From Polychytrium aggregatum (Eukaryota > Chytridiomycota > Chytridiomycetes > Polychytriales), in contig NW_026516212.1 of the NCBI RefSeq assembly GCF_025602895.1, positions 744,001 through 808,000 on the forward strand: a stretch of 64,000 nt of DNA, in the 5' to 3' direction. Below the pieces are notes generated by a model. The model saw only the letters and a program-made list of their open reading frames with translations. It did not search any database and had not been told where the DNA came from. A program made the translations under genes and the position numbers. Below are positions 20,797 to 31,674 of the stretch, one piece after another; the stretch's first letter is position 1, and each line of letters starts with the position of its first letter.

Positions 20797-21983
20797 ATGT
20801 TCCTAACCAAGAGTCCACTGTTCAGCCGTATCGCATGCGGATCGTTACATCCGTCGGCGCGTCTCATGTCCACCAAGCCTGTAAGCATGGCCCCAATGAT
20901 ACCCAGCAGCCAGATCATGAACCACGGGCGATCGGCCCGGTGCACTGTCCGTCTGCACGATTGTGATGCACTTCACCGAACACCGCTGATCCCGTTCGCA
21001 TTTTTATCTCCTCGGCCTGGCTCCGCTGGCGGCCCACACTGGCATCTGGACCGAATCGCGATGCAACAAACATCCGCCGGTGGTCCCATCCACATGCCTC
21101 ATCGTCCAAACTCACATTGACATGGGCCCGCAACATCCGCTCGAATCGATGCGCTCGGTCGATACGCACACCCCACCCTTGGAACGATCTGGTGCGGCCG
21201 CTGGATTCCAATGCGCCATCGCCGACCAAACTCGCTCCGCATCCACTGCGTCCATGCGAACTTGACGCTCCTCACGGATCTCTAATTGCCGAATGCACAA
21301 TCGCCACATCTCTGAACCGTGATCATCGCCGCTGTCGATATCGGTCGGAACCACACCGGCCGTGTGAATCCAATACCGACTGGGTCTGTGACCGTCGCAC
21401 GATCGCCCAAACACCCCCATTTCGTCGATTCCCACAGATCCAGCAGCAGGTCGCTGCAAAAGCCCCAGCAGCGCCATCGTCTGGACTGACGCCGACCACC
21501 AGCCCGGCCCCAGCCGAGACCGCTTCGCCATTCCACCAGTTCACCACTGAGGACCCGGTCATTGCTCAACTCGTCAACACGATCATGCGCGACGGCAAAA
21601 AGAACCTGGCTCGCCGCATCATCACCGGTGCCCTTGAGTTCATCCAGAAGGAGACCAAGCAAAACCCGCGAGACGTTCTGAACGACGCCATCGACAAAGC
21701 CTCGCCCCTCCTCAAACTCAAGTCCCAGCGACGCGGCGCCAAGGCTGTGATCTCGCCACGCCCTCTGACTGTCAAGCAAATGAAGCGCCAGGCCATGATC
21801 TGGATCATCCAGGCCGCCGAGAAGAGGAAGGATGCCAAGACCTTTGCCGAAAAGCTTGGAAAGGAGATGCTGGATGTGACCAAGGACCAGGGCTCGGCCG
21901 TTGACAAGCGCAACCAAGTCCACAAGACCGCTCTGCAAAACAGAAGCAACGTTCTGATGATGGACCAGCGGCTTCGCAGATAA
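20797..21983 (+). CDS. MRPS7: Mitochondrial small-subunit ribosomal protein uS7m
   Basis: Binds the 3' domain of the mitochondrial small rRNA. Two exons, 20797-20880 and 21438-21983, join in phase 0 across a 557-bp intron and give 209 residues. Exon 1 is a mitochondrial targeting sequence (MFLTKSPLFSRIACGSLHPS). Exon 2 starts with an Ala/Pro/Gln linker and then the S7 domain: DPVIAQLVNTIMRDGKKNLA, RRGAKAVISPRPLTVKQ, AMIWIIQAAEKRK and KRNQVHKTALQNR. It ends in the basic RLRR. The long intron is unusual beside the short introns elsewhere, and nothing coding is evident in it. Confidence 0.95.
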
Positions 21984-22403
21984 CTACCACCAATACATTG
22001 CTCGTCTTTCTCTCGAAACGAGCAGCCGGACTCTGCAATCCGACCGTGCTTTGACACGGCGTGGGCGGGGCACTGTCGAGTTGCCGAGTTGCCGAGGTGT
22101 GCAAATACTTGACCCTGCGGTGATTTAGGCACCCGGAAACAACTGCATACCCAAGGATATGGCTTCATACCTAGAATGTAACTCTGCGTCCCGATTGAAC
22201 AGCTGCAATCCGTTGTGTGGATTGAGGCGTCGGTCGAGTTGTCAGGCCCGGCCGTCCTTGAGTCTGCACCCCTCTCCGTCGCAAAAGAACGGCATACAGG
22301 TCCGTGACTTTGCCATGCGTCGATTAGGCGTCCTTTATTCTTGAGTACGGAGAAAGTGGGCGGAGGGATCGGGGCACGATGAGTGGGTTGGGTCGGTGCT
22401 GCT
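21984..22403. other. Convergent 3' region between uS7m and bL31m
   Basis: About 420 bp between facing stop codons. No coding frame with family similarity, RNA gene or repeat was seen. Confidence 0.4.
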
Positions 22404-22844
22404 CTACTTTTTCTTCTTCTTCTCGTTCTGCGCCGGCGGGGCAGCGGCCTCGGGGGCGGCCTTGGCAGGCTTCTTTGCCACCTGCACCTCAACGAATCCG
22501 CCAAGGGCATCGTCTCCCATCGTGTCAAACTCCAGATCGCCAAACTTCTTCTTGAACTTGGAGATCTCGCCGCTCTGGTCGTCCAGGACATTGAGGGCCG
22601 GGTTCCACAGCGGGTGGTTTCGCACATCCTTGGTCATCTTGATCAGGACCTTTGGCGAGGTGGATTTGAAGTTGATGGTGCTTCCGTCCGAGTGCACGAT
22701 CGTCTGGCGGAAGAGATACGGGTTCTTGCCCACGGTGCCGTTGGGCGTGGGCCGGTTCGAGGCCGATCGGCTCGGGACGACGATTGGGAGCGAACGGCGC
22801 GAGATGGTTGTCCGCAGGGTCGATTTGGATATCAGGGCATTCAT
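22404..22844 (-). CDS. MRPL36: Mitochondrial large-subunit ribosomal protein bL31m
   Basis: Single-exon gene of 146 residues. The first 30 or so residues are basic and Ser-rich (MNALISKSTLRTTISRRSLP), a mitochondrial presequence. The bL31 body follows: YLFRQTIVHSDGSTINFKST, then KDVRNHPLWNPALNVLDDQ and the fungal-type segment FKKKFGDLEFDTMG. It ends in an Ala/Pro stretch and six lysines, an extension beyond the bacterial protein. The symbol follows the yeast bL31m name. Confidence 0.9.
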   Translation of the reverse strand: MNALISKSTLRTTISRRSLPIVVPSRSASNRPTPNGTVGKNPYLFRQTIVHSDGSTINFKSTSPKVLIKMTKDVRNHPLWNPALNVLDDQSGEISKFKKKFGDLEFDTMGDDALGGFVEVQVAKKPAKAAPEAAAPPAQNEKKKKK

Positions 22845-23497
22845 GGCTTGTAAAGGATGCGGGTGCAGCTCCGGAAACGTGGCTCGGCGGCTTGTGAGAA
22901 GTCGATCGGTCAGAAGGCTCTTGCTCAGAAGACTATCGCTCAGAAGACTATCGCTCAGAAGACTATCGCTCAGATGTCGTTTGTTGTCGATCTGGAATCT
23001 GGCTGGCGATCGATCGCCTGGAGCCGAGCAAAAAGAGAAAAAAACGCGATGGCCATGTGTGTGTGTGTGTGTGCGGCTAGGGCTGCGCAACCCTTGCGGC
23101 CACCGGCCAATCAGCGCTCGGTGTGTGCCAGCCCTGTCCTCGATCCTCATGCCAACTGCCCTGGAGACCAAGGACATACCCATCCGCCATGACCAAACGG
23201 TTGGGCGAGGGCCATTCTCCCGGGCAAGTGCTTTGAGAACCATCACCAGCGCCCGCATCACCTGCACCCAAGTGCCAAGCTGGCATCTCACGGGTCTGCC
23301 CCGAGTGTCTAGAGCCTGCTCATTGGATGGGCTCAAGCGGACAGCGTTGCGATATCCACTTTGCCAGCAGCTTCAAGAACGGTCGTGTGGAATCGCGACG
23401 GCAATGACGCAATATGATCCATCGATATACTGAAGCGCCGGTGTATTCAGGGCTCGGGGAACTGCCGTTCCTGGTCACAGACACACGGCGGAACCCT
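22845..23497. other. Intergenic region upstream of bL31m, with short tandem repeats
   Basis: About 650 bp. Three direct copies of a GCTCAGAAGACTATC unit lie at about 22920-22970, and a short GT run at 23056-23071. It holds the bL31m promoter and the SRPRB 3' UTR. No further gene recognised. Confidence 0.5.
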
Positions 23498-24793
23498 TCA
23501 TTTTCCACAGAGCACAAACTCGGCGATCTCTCCTCGCAACGCCACTCTCATCTCATCGTCGACGAGAGAGGTCTCGAGGAACTCGATCCTGTTCGGAACG
23601 TGCTCAAACTTGAACTCTTCATTCTCGTATCCCAGGAACTTGACTTCGGCAGCGGCGTCGTCGCCGGTTTGATCGAGGGAGGCCGACTGGGTGCTGCGGA
23701 GCTTGTTGCTGTGCATCGTTTTGAACAGTGGGTGGTATGGTTGGGAAATCGATCGAGATTCCACAGGCAGCAAACCGCAGCGAGTCAGAAGCAGCGTTGT
23801 GGAAACGGCCACACAATAGCAGCGACTCTGCTCCCCCCTCTCTTCCGCCGAGCGATCGGGCGCACCGCCGTCACCAAGGACGGCCGCAGAGCACGCCATA
23901 CAGAACCGCCGTCCACTCACATCTCTGTCTCCAGCGTCGTCTGGATCGCCTTGGCCTCGAGTGCCATCAACATGTCGTGCTTGTTGCAGAGGATCAGCAC
24001 CGGAATTGTCCGCTTGACAGTAGCCGAATGAGTGAGAATGTCGTAGAGATACTCGGCAATCGGGCGTATCTGCTGATGAACCGTTGTACTGTCGATGACA
24101 AACAGGACCGCCTTGGTAATCGGCAGAAACTCGGAGTACTTGAACCGCAGCTTTTCGTGGCCAGGAACATCGACCAAGTTCAGTGGGACCTCGAGGCCCT
24201 GCAAGGTATATCATTCAAGTGCATCAATAAACATGCATGCGACGCCGTGCACCTCCTTGAGCCGGCTCTCCAGGGATGCTCCGTCCCGAACCAGCCCGAT
24301 CACGGCATGCCTTGCCCCTGCTTGATGTCACAGCCCAACAGACGACGATTGAGAGCACTCCTGTACTTTGTTCGACTCGAGTTTGAAGGGTCCTTCGTTC
24401 TCGACCATCGACGTCTGCGTGGCTACCAGCTTTCCATATTGCAGATAAGTGTAGAGCGACGTTTTGCCCGAATCACATAGCCCGAGGATGGCGACGGTGT
24501 TGTGCTGAGCCAGGGGCGACTTGCCGCCAAGCAGGAAGACAGAGGCTGTGGAAGAGAATCGCAGACGAAGAAGTGGACAGGACAGAGCGGGGTGTGAATG
24601 CGTGCACCCGAACGGCCAAGCCTGAGAGACTTGTCGGGTTGCTGGGCCACATTATGGACCAGACGGTGTCTGCAAGTCTCGACAGCGAATCGGAGCAATC
24701 GAGTGCTCCGTCCCGCAGCAGAGTGCGCTACTGACCAATCCCGGCGACTGACACGAGCGCCAGGACAAGGATGATGATCAGGATATAGTCCAT
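23498..24793 (-). CDS. SRPRB: Signal recognition particle receptor subunit beta
   Basis: ER-membrane GTPase that anchors SRP receptor alpha and docks SRP-ribosome complexes. Four exons keep phase: 24793-24736, 24545-24367, 24198-23921 and 23708-23498, giving 241 residues. The N terminus is one hydrophobic anchor (MDYILIIILVLALVSVAGIG). The P-loop reads ILGLCDSGKTSLY, G2/G3 TQTSMVENEG and LVDVPGHEKLR, and the guanine-specificity motif LCNKHD. The C-terminal exon contains GYENEEFKFEHVP and the final helix. The spacing from anchor to P-loop is typical for SRPRB. It is head-to-head with VPS41. Confidence 0.95.
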
Positions 24794-25131
24794 CGTGGGC
24801 AGCGGTTATTGTGGGCGATCCGGCTCTGCTCCTGTCCTGTGTGGCGAGATGATGGCCAGGAACGATCAACAGCGCCAGACGAGGAGCAGGAGGACAGGCG
24901 AGAGCGTGGCGAGAGCGAGCGCGGTCCTCGCCCAGGGCCGTATCAGCGCCGGGGTGGCGTCCATCCCATCCAACCCATCCAGTTCATCCCAGCGATTCTG
25001 TCGACCCTGTCCATCCCATCCATCTTGCCGACGACCAGGAGCCCACAGATGGCCAGCCAGAAGACGGTGCGTTGTCCGCGGACGATCTGTCGGAAGCATG
25101 TGGTCCATGTCCGAGCTTCGATGCGGCTGCA
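24794..25131. promoter_or_regulatory. Shared upstream region of SRPRB and VPS41
   Basis: About 340 bp. It has a CCATCC-rich run at about 24958-25025 (repeats of ATCCCATCC or ATCCAACCC). An ATG at 25049 (MASQKT) followed by a GT could be an alternative first exon of VPS41. Confidence 0.4.
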
Positions 25132-28100
25132 ATGTTCTGCGACGCCAATTCTGATGCCGGCCGATTCCAGGACATCGCAGCCCCAAACCAGGCTCTGGAA
25201 CCAGGGGCAGGGGCCCAGCTGCGGCCAGAGACGATAGCTGTGAACAGCAGAGCTCCGAATGTGCATGCGTCCGAGACCAGAATCGCCTCCAACGATGGTG
25301 ACCATGAAGCACATGAGCAGGACGCCGACGAGGATGGTGTCGACGAAGAAAGCAACGGAGGTGATGACGATGACTATGACGACGGCGACGACGAAGAGGA
25401 CGACGACGATGATCTAGAGCCGATGCTCAAGTACCAGCGTCTGTGTGCGAATCTTGGCGATTTGCTGAAGCTCGACCGAGTCTCGTCTGCGGCGGTTTCG
25501 GACCGTTTCTTGGTATGTCCCGCCTGGACATTACTGTCGCTATGAACGAGGGACGACAATGGCTCGAGGGGGGCAACTGCGCCCGCGCATGGGTTCGATA
25601 CTGTGTGTCTCACTGCTGATCTTCTCTGCACAGACGATTGGAACGCAGCAGGGATCCGTGATGATCATGGACCTGAGCGGCAACATTGTCAAGCGCTGGA
25701 TTGCACACTCGTCTGTCGTCAACAGCGTTTGCATTGATGAAGGCGGCGAGTATGTCGGCAGCGCCTCAGACGATGGTGGGTCCTGAGTACTACAGGACGA
25801 GTGTTTCGGAGCTTTTCACGGCCAGAGTGCCTGCGATGCCCTCCGAAGATGCATTCTGAACAACGGCCATCGTTTGCTTCTTTCCAGGAAAGGTTATCAT
25901 TCACAGTCTGTATTCGTCGGATGTCCAAACTTTTGGGAATCGTCGTCCAGTCAAAAGCGTCTGCTTAGAGCCCAACTACACCCGCAGTACCAATCGCCAG
26001 TTCGCCTCGGGCGGTCTGTCCGAATCAGTTGTCCTCAACGGCAAAGGTAGGCAGCACTCTCGCCGGTGCACCAGGATATCCACCGCTGGATTCGGCCAAC
26101 ATAGCATCCAAAATTCTGGTCGAGATGATGGACTGGTATCGTACCGCGACGAGGATATTCACTTTGGCGAGTCAACACCGAGTCTGCGTGGCGATAATGA
26201 TGAATGCAGCACACAAAGCACTTCCCCTCACCTGGCGCCTGCAAACATCCACCATTTCGCCCAGGCTGGTTCGGAAACCGCGACACCATCATCCATTCTG
26301 GCGAGGGCCCCATTGCTCTCGTGAGCTGGAGGCATCTGTTCATTGTCTGGGCAAACGTAACGGTATGGCGGCGATGGCTTTGCCTCGATTATACTATGGC
26401 AGCACTCTTGTTGCTGGCCACTCGACCAGCATTGCGACAGACTTCGATCATATTGCGATGGCGCCACTCTCAGCTCTCTACTGACATTGACCCACAATCG
26501 AAGGGAATCAAAATGTATGACACTTCCTGTCAGCAAAAGTTTGCCTATATTGCAAGCCCGGATGTGAGCTCCAAAACCGCTTCGAGATGCAACATTGCTT
26601 GGAAAGACAACTTGACGCTGATGATGGCGTGGGCGGACAATGTCAAGATCGCTGTGATCAAGGTATGTGCACTCTTTACCGGAAGCAAGGCGTGTCGTCG
26701 GGAATCGATTTGGCAACGGACTGGTGCCTCGCACTGTGCTCATCCCTGTCGCTCCCAGGATCGAAGCAAACTCGATGTCGCCTCTGGGCTGCCTGCACGA
26801 TACGTCGAGGTCGTGTTTCAGTAAGTCACTTGCGTCGTGTTACCCATCCGCTCGCCGATGATAGGTTGATCCACTCTCTAGTTGCCATCACCCTTGAAGA
26901 TGTTTGCTCACCGCGACACTGCCCGCGACCTTTACTCTCTGCCGTCCGGCGTTGGTTCCATCGCCCAAACAAAGATTCTCAACCGACTTTATGCTCGCCG
27001 GCATTGCACCGTTTGGAGATGACATTCTCTTGATTTCGTATCATGGTGCGCAGCAAGCCAAGTCCGTAAAACTGGGAGAGTCGCAGGTAAGACTCCTTGG
27101 CGCTGTTCAAGAGCATCAAAGTTCAGAATCCCGTCTCACCTCTGCCTGAACTTGGTGCAGAAATCGCTCCCAATCGAAGTCCATGTTCTGAACACGGCCG
27201 GCGTCGAAGTGGCAAACGATGTCCTCTCCGTTGCTCAGTACGACCAAAACAAGCTCCATGACTACTCTCTCCGTATGTACAGCCCATCTGGCCAAGCATG
27301 CGCATTCGTACAACGAACATCAGCCACACCCGCATCAATGCTGACCCTCAAGGATGTGGCGCTCTCATGCAGAATACAGCCCTGCCGAGGAGCTGACAGA
27401 AGCCGCGTACTACATCATCTCGCCACGGGATATCGTTATTGCCCGAGCGCGAGACATTGGCGACCACGTCGACTGGCTTATCGAAAAGAAGCGCTTTGGC
27501 GAAGCATTCTCTGCGGCTGATGATGCCCGACGCCAGCGCACAGGTCGATTCTCCGAGACCGAGGTCCAGAGCATTGGCCAGTCGCTGCTCTCGTCACTGT
27601 TCTCCAAAGGTTTGGTTCTTACGACAGCTATGCCCGTGTTTATAGATTGGCCTTAGCCGACCTATGATCTGGCGACGGGGTGATACTCGATATCCATGCC
27701 CTCCTTTGCCATGGTCTACTTGGTCCGCCTGATCTGCCTGGTCTGCCTGGTCTGCCTGGTCTGCCCTGACGCCATTCAATATTTGTATATTCGTGACGGA
27801 TGGAATGACTTCATCAAGGTCTCTACAAAGATGCCGCCGCAGCCTGCCCCAAAGTCCTCAAGAGCAACCCTGAACTATGGACCGAGTGGATCTTCAAGTT
27901 CGCCGAGGCGTCTCAGATTGCGGTACTGGGCCTCTGCACTAATTCCAAGCGTGCATCGCATCGCTAATTTCGCCACAGACCTCACCAACGCCCGCCTTGT
28001 GTCTCGCCAGGCCATCTATCCGCATGTACCCGTCAAGGACCCCCAGCTGCCCAAGGCCGTTTACGAACTTATTTTGGAATATCTCGTCAAGAACGAGCCA

Positions 28101-30282
28101 AATGTGCTGCCTTCGGCAGTCAAACAATGGCCCGTTGCCCTCTACGATGCAAATCGGATCGCCAGTGTCGCCGAAGAAGCCCTGGTTGTCCTTCGGAGCG
28201 AAAACAGCCCGGCTGCTCAAGGCCTCCTCGAGTCACTTGTGTCTTTGTAAGCCTTGCTGTCCCGATGCAAGTGAGAGCAGCGATTGCCTCGTAATCGCTG
28301 CCGGGCGACCCTTGGAGCGTAGTTGCGGATGCGCTGACATTATCCTCATCCTCATCGCGCACCCTGCTTTAGGTACACATCTTGCCGACAATGGGAGTCT
28401 GCCTTTTGGAAGCGGCTCGCCCTGCGAGATGTCGACGCCATTCAGTCAGTTGTCACCTACAGCCTGTACAAGGTTATCGCAAACAAGATCGTGATGTTGA
28501 TGGAGTATGACTGGGATGTCACCCAGGCTCCCGGTCCGCTGCGCGACGAGATCAATCTCTCGCTGGGAGTCGATCCCGACGCGATATCGCCCCAGATGCT
28601 CGCAATTCGAAGATGCACTCTCGGTAAGGGCTTGAGTCACCTCTCACCAGCCAGAGGATCCATCCAGCTGTCGTTCCGTTTGAACAGGGCCGAGCTCCCT
28701 CTTGGCCCATGGGCGTTTCTCGCAACTGACATCGGCATCGGCATCGGCAAACGGTTAACTCGATCTTGTGGCACCAGGCCCCGCTGTCCAGATGCTCATC
28801 CAATCGCTTGACACGATCAAGGTGGGCTCCGTTTCAGAGCGACCCGCTCCAGATGCAGCGGCCGGCACGAGTCTCAATGGATTGACTTTTGCTAACCCAG
28901 GCACACACCTCCACTCCCAACTAGCTGGATCACATTGTTCAGCAGCTTATCCCCTACGCGCGGTATCTCCACGTCTTCCTGGATGCTCTGTTCCAGAAAG
29001 ACAGCCGCGAGGGCGTTGACTATCACAACTTGCAGATTGAGCTCTACGCTGAGTACGATTATGGCCGACTTGGCGCGTTCCTCAAGTCCAGTCACTCTTA
29101 TTCGATGAAACAGGCATGTATTGAAGCAATTCGTGGGACGTTTCACGACGCTATGGGCCCTCTACTTGACTTTGGGCCGTTGCAAGTACAATGTACGCTT
29201 ATCACTGACTGGTCGAGATTGCCTTTGCGCTTTGGTCATGCAAAGGCCTACAATTCATGTGAGGCCCGTGGGTTGATTCCAGAGATGATCTATCTTTTGG
29301 GCAAGATGGGCGACAACCGCAAGGCTCTCAACCTCATCATCCGCGAGCTGAACGACATTAACCGAGTAAGTGTAGGAGATTCGGCACCGTCTGTCGTCAG
29401 ACGCCAATGTTAAGCTCCATTTCTGCTCAATGACATCACCCTCACTCACATGCGGCTCCATCACATCCACCAGGCAATTGAGTTTGCCAAGGAGCAAAAC
29501 GACCAAGATTTATGGGAGGATCTGATGAAGTTTTGTCTGAACAAGCCAAGTAGGTGTCTGCTCTCTTGCCACCCTGCTTCGTCATGGTGTTGTTCTTCTC
29601 GGGCCTGGACAAGGCGATACGTTGGCGCCAAGGCAAGGCTGCCCCCGGTATTACGCTATCTTACGACGCACACCCCGTCATTCGCAGAGTTCATCGTGAC
29701 CCTCATGGAAAACATTGGCGGATACATCAATCCAGTGAGATTGATCCAAAAGATCCCCAACGGGCTCAACATCCCGAACCTCAAGTCTGCTCTGATCCGC
29801 ATCATGGCGGACTATGGGGTGCAGGTCTCGCTGCGGGAAGGTTGCCAGCAGATTCTGATGAACGACAACTCGAAGCTGTTTTCTCAGAAGCTCGACATCC
29901 TCTGCCACGGCATTTCAATCCAAGGTGCGAATTCAATTGTGGTGGTTGTGTTGGTTGTGTTGGTTGTTGGTTGTTGGTTGTTGTGTTGGTTGTGCTGATG
30001 ATGTCTGCTGATTTGGCGGCAATAGATGTGAACTGTGCTGGATGCAAGGAGGTCTTCTTGGAATCAGGTAAGCTGCTGCTATTTGATGCGCTGGACCCAT
30101 CGCGACTTGGGAGCCCAAGATGCTCATGCCTTGATTTGATTCCCCCTTGGCGGCATCCAGATGTTCACGCCGGAGACAACGCCGTCATTTTCGAGTGCCA
30201 GCACATGTTCCACCACAGATGCGTTGGCAAAACGAGACTCTGCCCGCTCTGCGCTTCCGATGTCACAGCAGGCGAATTGTAA
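25132..30282 (+). CDS. VPS41: HOPS complex subunit VPS41
   Basis: Tethering factor for fusion at the vacuole/late endosome. Many exons; the start at 25132 is the most likely one in the frame of the acidic first exon, and an upstream spliced start near 25049 is possible. The N terminus is strongly acidic (DDDDYDDGDDEED), followed by LEPMLKYQRL. Beta-propeller exons encode GTQQGSVMIMDLSGNI, GWFGNRDTIIHSGEGPIALV and CNIAWKDNLTLMMAWADNVK. YYIISPRDIVIARARD and DHVDWLIEKKRFGEAF match the human core. The clathrin-heavy-chain-like region has AIEFAKEQNDQDLWEDLMKF and REGCQQILMNDNSKL. The final two exons form the C-terminal RING-like zinc site (NCAGC ... FECQHMFHHRC ... LCPLC) and end AGEL at a TAA. 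The Fanzor transposon starts about 140 bp downstream. Confidence 0.95.
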
Positions 30283-30428
30283 TCTTGTCTTTAGTACCCG
30301 CCCTTGCGACATTTGTTGGGCCTGGTGGCGATGGGCCTGTTCTCCCTGGCACCTCACGGCTCTGTGCAGTACTCAGACAAACACGGATCGCTCTCTCATC
30401 GAGGGAGTCGCCCTGCATTACTAGTGCA

Positions 30429-30446
30429 ATCCAAAAAAACGGGACA
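30429..30446 (+). repeat. Left terminal inverted repeat of Fanzor element copy 1
   Basis: ATCCAAAAAAACGGGACA. Inverted match to 34120-34137, and near-identical to 40824-40843 at the end of copy 2. Confidence 0.85.
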
Positions 30447-30504
30447 CCCGGGTTTTTGACCATTCATCGAATATTTTGTTACCCAATGTTATCGCGCGCT
30501 GGCC

Positions 30505-31472
30505 ATGACCATTCGCCACACATCCGACTTTCGCACCGCCGCATTGCGATGCTACGCCCTCATCCATAGCCTGCGTAAGGTCGCCTCCATATTCAGTGTA
30601 TCCAAGAGCACCATCCATCGATGGCACCGAGGACACAAGCCAACCGAGTCCCAGCTCGCAGATCCACTTTCTTCGAGCAGGCATGTCCAGTCATTCGCAC
30701 CCTGATTGAACAGGACCCGTTCCAGACTGGTCCTGTGTTGCGATGCAAGCTCGAGTCCATCCTCCAGAGGAAAGTATCACTCTCACTCTGCCACACTGCC
30801 ATCCACCGAGCAGGTCTCTCACACAAGAGGGCAACACACCTCTACAAGTCCAAGCGACTGGATGAGCGAGTGGCACAGTTCAGGGACCAGGTCCGCTCCA
30901 TCGACCCGCGGCGATTCGTTTTTGTCGATGAGACAGGAATCAGGAGATCCATTTTCCCTCTTTACGGATACTCACCGAGGGGTGCTCCGCTTCGCCAGCG
31001 CAATCACATGAAGCACAAGTCTGTCTCGGCTGCATTTGCCATCAACCACTCTGGTGTGCTGCATCGCATGTACATCCCCACATCATTCAAGACACACTCG
31101 ATGGTCGAGTTCTTTGAGCGAGCGACCTTCCCAGACGACTCTGTGATTGTGATGGACAATGTCAGCATGCACAAGACAATGCCTGTCCTGGACTGCATCG
31201 AGCGCCGAGGATGGTCAGTGATCTTCACCCCACCTGCTTCACCCGACTTCAATCCCATCGAGAACTTCTTTGGGATTGTGAAGCATCAGTACAGGAAGGC
31301 AGCAGCGCTGAATGCGTCCGAGGGGTTCAAGATCGGGATGGTCATATTGTTTGAGTCTGCCGTTCGGAGGGTGCTTCCAGATGTCTTCCGACGGCTGATT
31401 GAGCGAGCGATGCGATTCTGGGGTTGTCCCTCCAATCAAGCCGCCGTTCTCACGTTCACATCCCTGGCTTGA
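30505..31472 (+). pseudogene. DD34E Tc1/IS630-family transposase, frameshifted between HTH and catalytic part
   Basis: Cut-and-paste transposase in two overlapping frames. The first (30505-30705) begins MTIRHTSDFRTAALRCYALI and contains a helix-turn-helix (KVASIFSVSKSTIHRWHRG) for end recognition. The second, readable from about 30621 to the TGA at 31470-31472, holds the catalytic RNase H fold: FVDETGIRRS (D codon 30927-30929), VIVMDNVSMHKT (D codon 31155-31157) and SPDFNPIENFFGIVKH (E codon 31260-31262). Exactly 34 residues separate the second D from the E. The frame change lies between about 30620 and 30700. It is a disabling indel, a programmed frameshift, or a tiny intron not recognised here. 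All three catalytic residues are intact. Confidence 0.85.
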
Positions 31473-31541
31473 ACCTCTCGGCGATTTTTGAACAGGGTCA
31501 CTTCCCCAACCAGCCCGCAAAGACGGGTTCCTGCTCTCGGG

Positions 31542-31547
31542 TATAAA
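31542..31547 (+). promoter_or_regulatory. TATA box of the Fanzor gene, copy 1
   Basis: TATAAA in the context CGGGTATAAATGCC, 128 bp before the Fanzor ATG and 70 bp after the transposase stop. This suggests that the Fanzor gene has its own promoter. Confidence 0.5.
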
Positions 31548-31674
31548 TGCCACACCTTCGTCCTGCTGCTTTCTTCCCTCATCTCGCCTTGATCTGATCA
31601 TCGCGCTATTGTACGATAAAAAAGTCTCTGTTCTGACCAGTACCACTGGCAGGCATCCAGCATCCTCTGCCCCC

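Noticed and set aside
22404-23336. 310-codon extension of bL31m
   Set aside because: The part upstream of the Met at 22844 is repeat-rich and lacks similarity; the real protein begins with a mitochondrial presequence at 22844.
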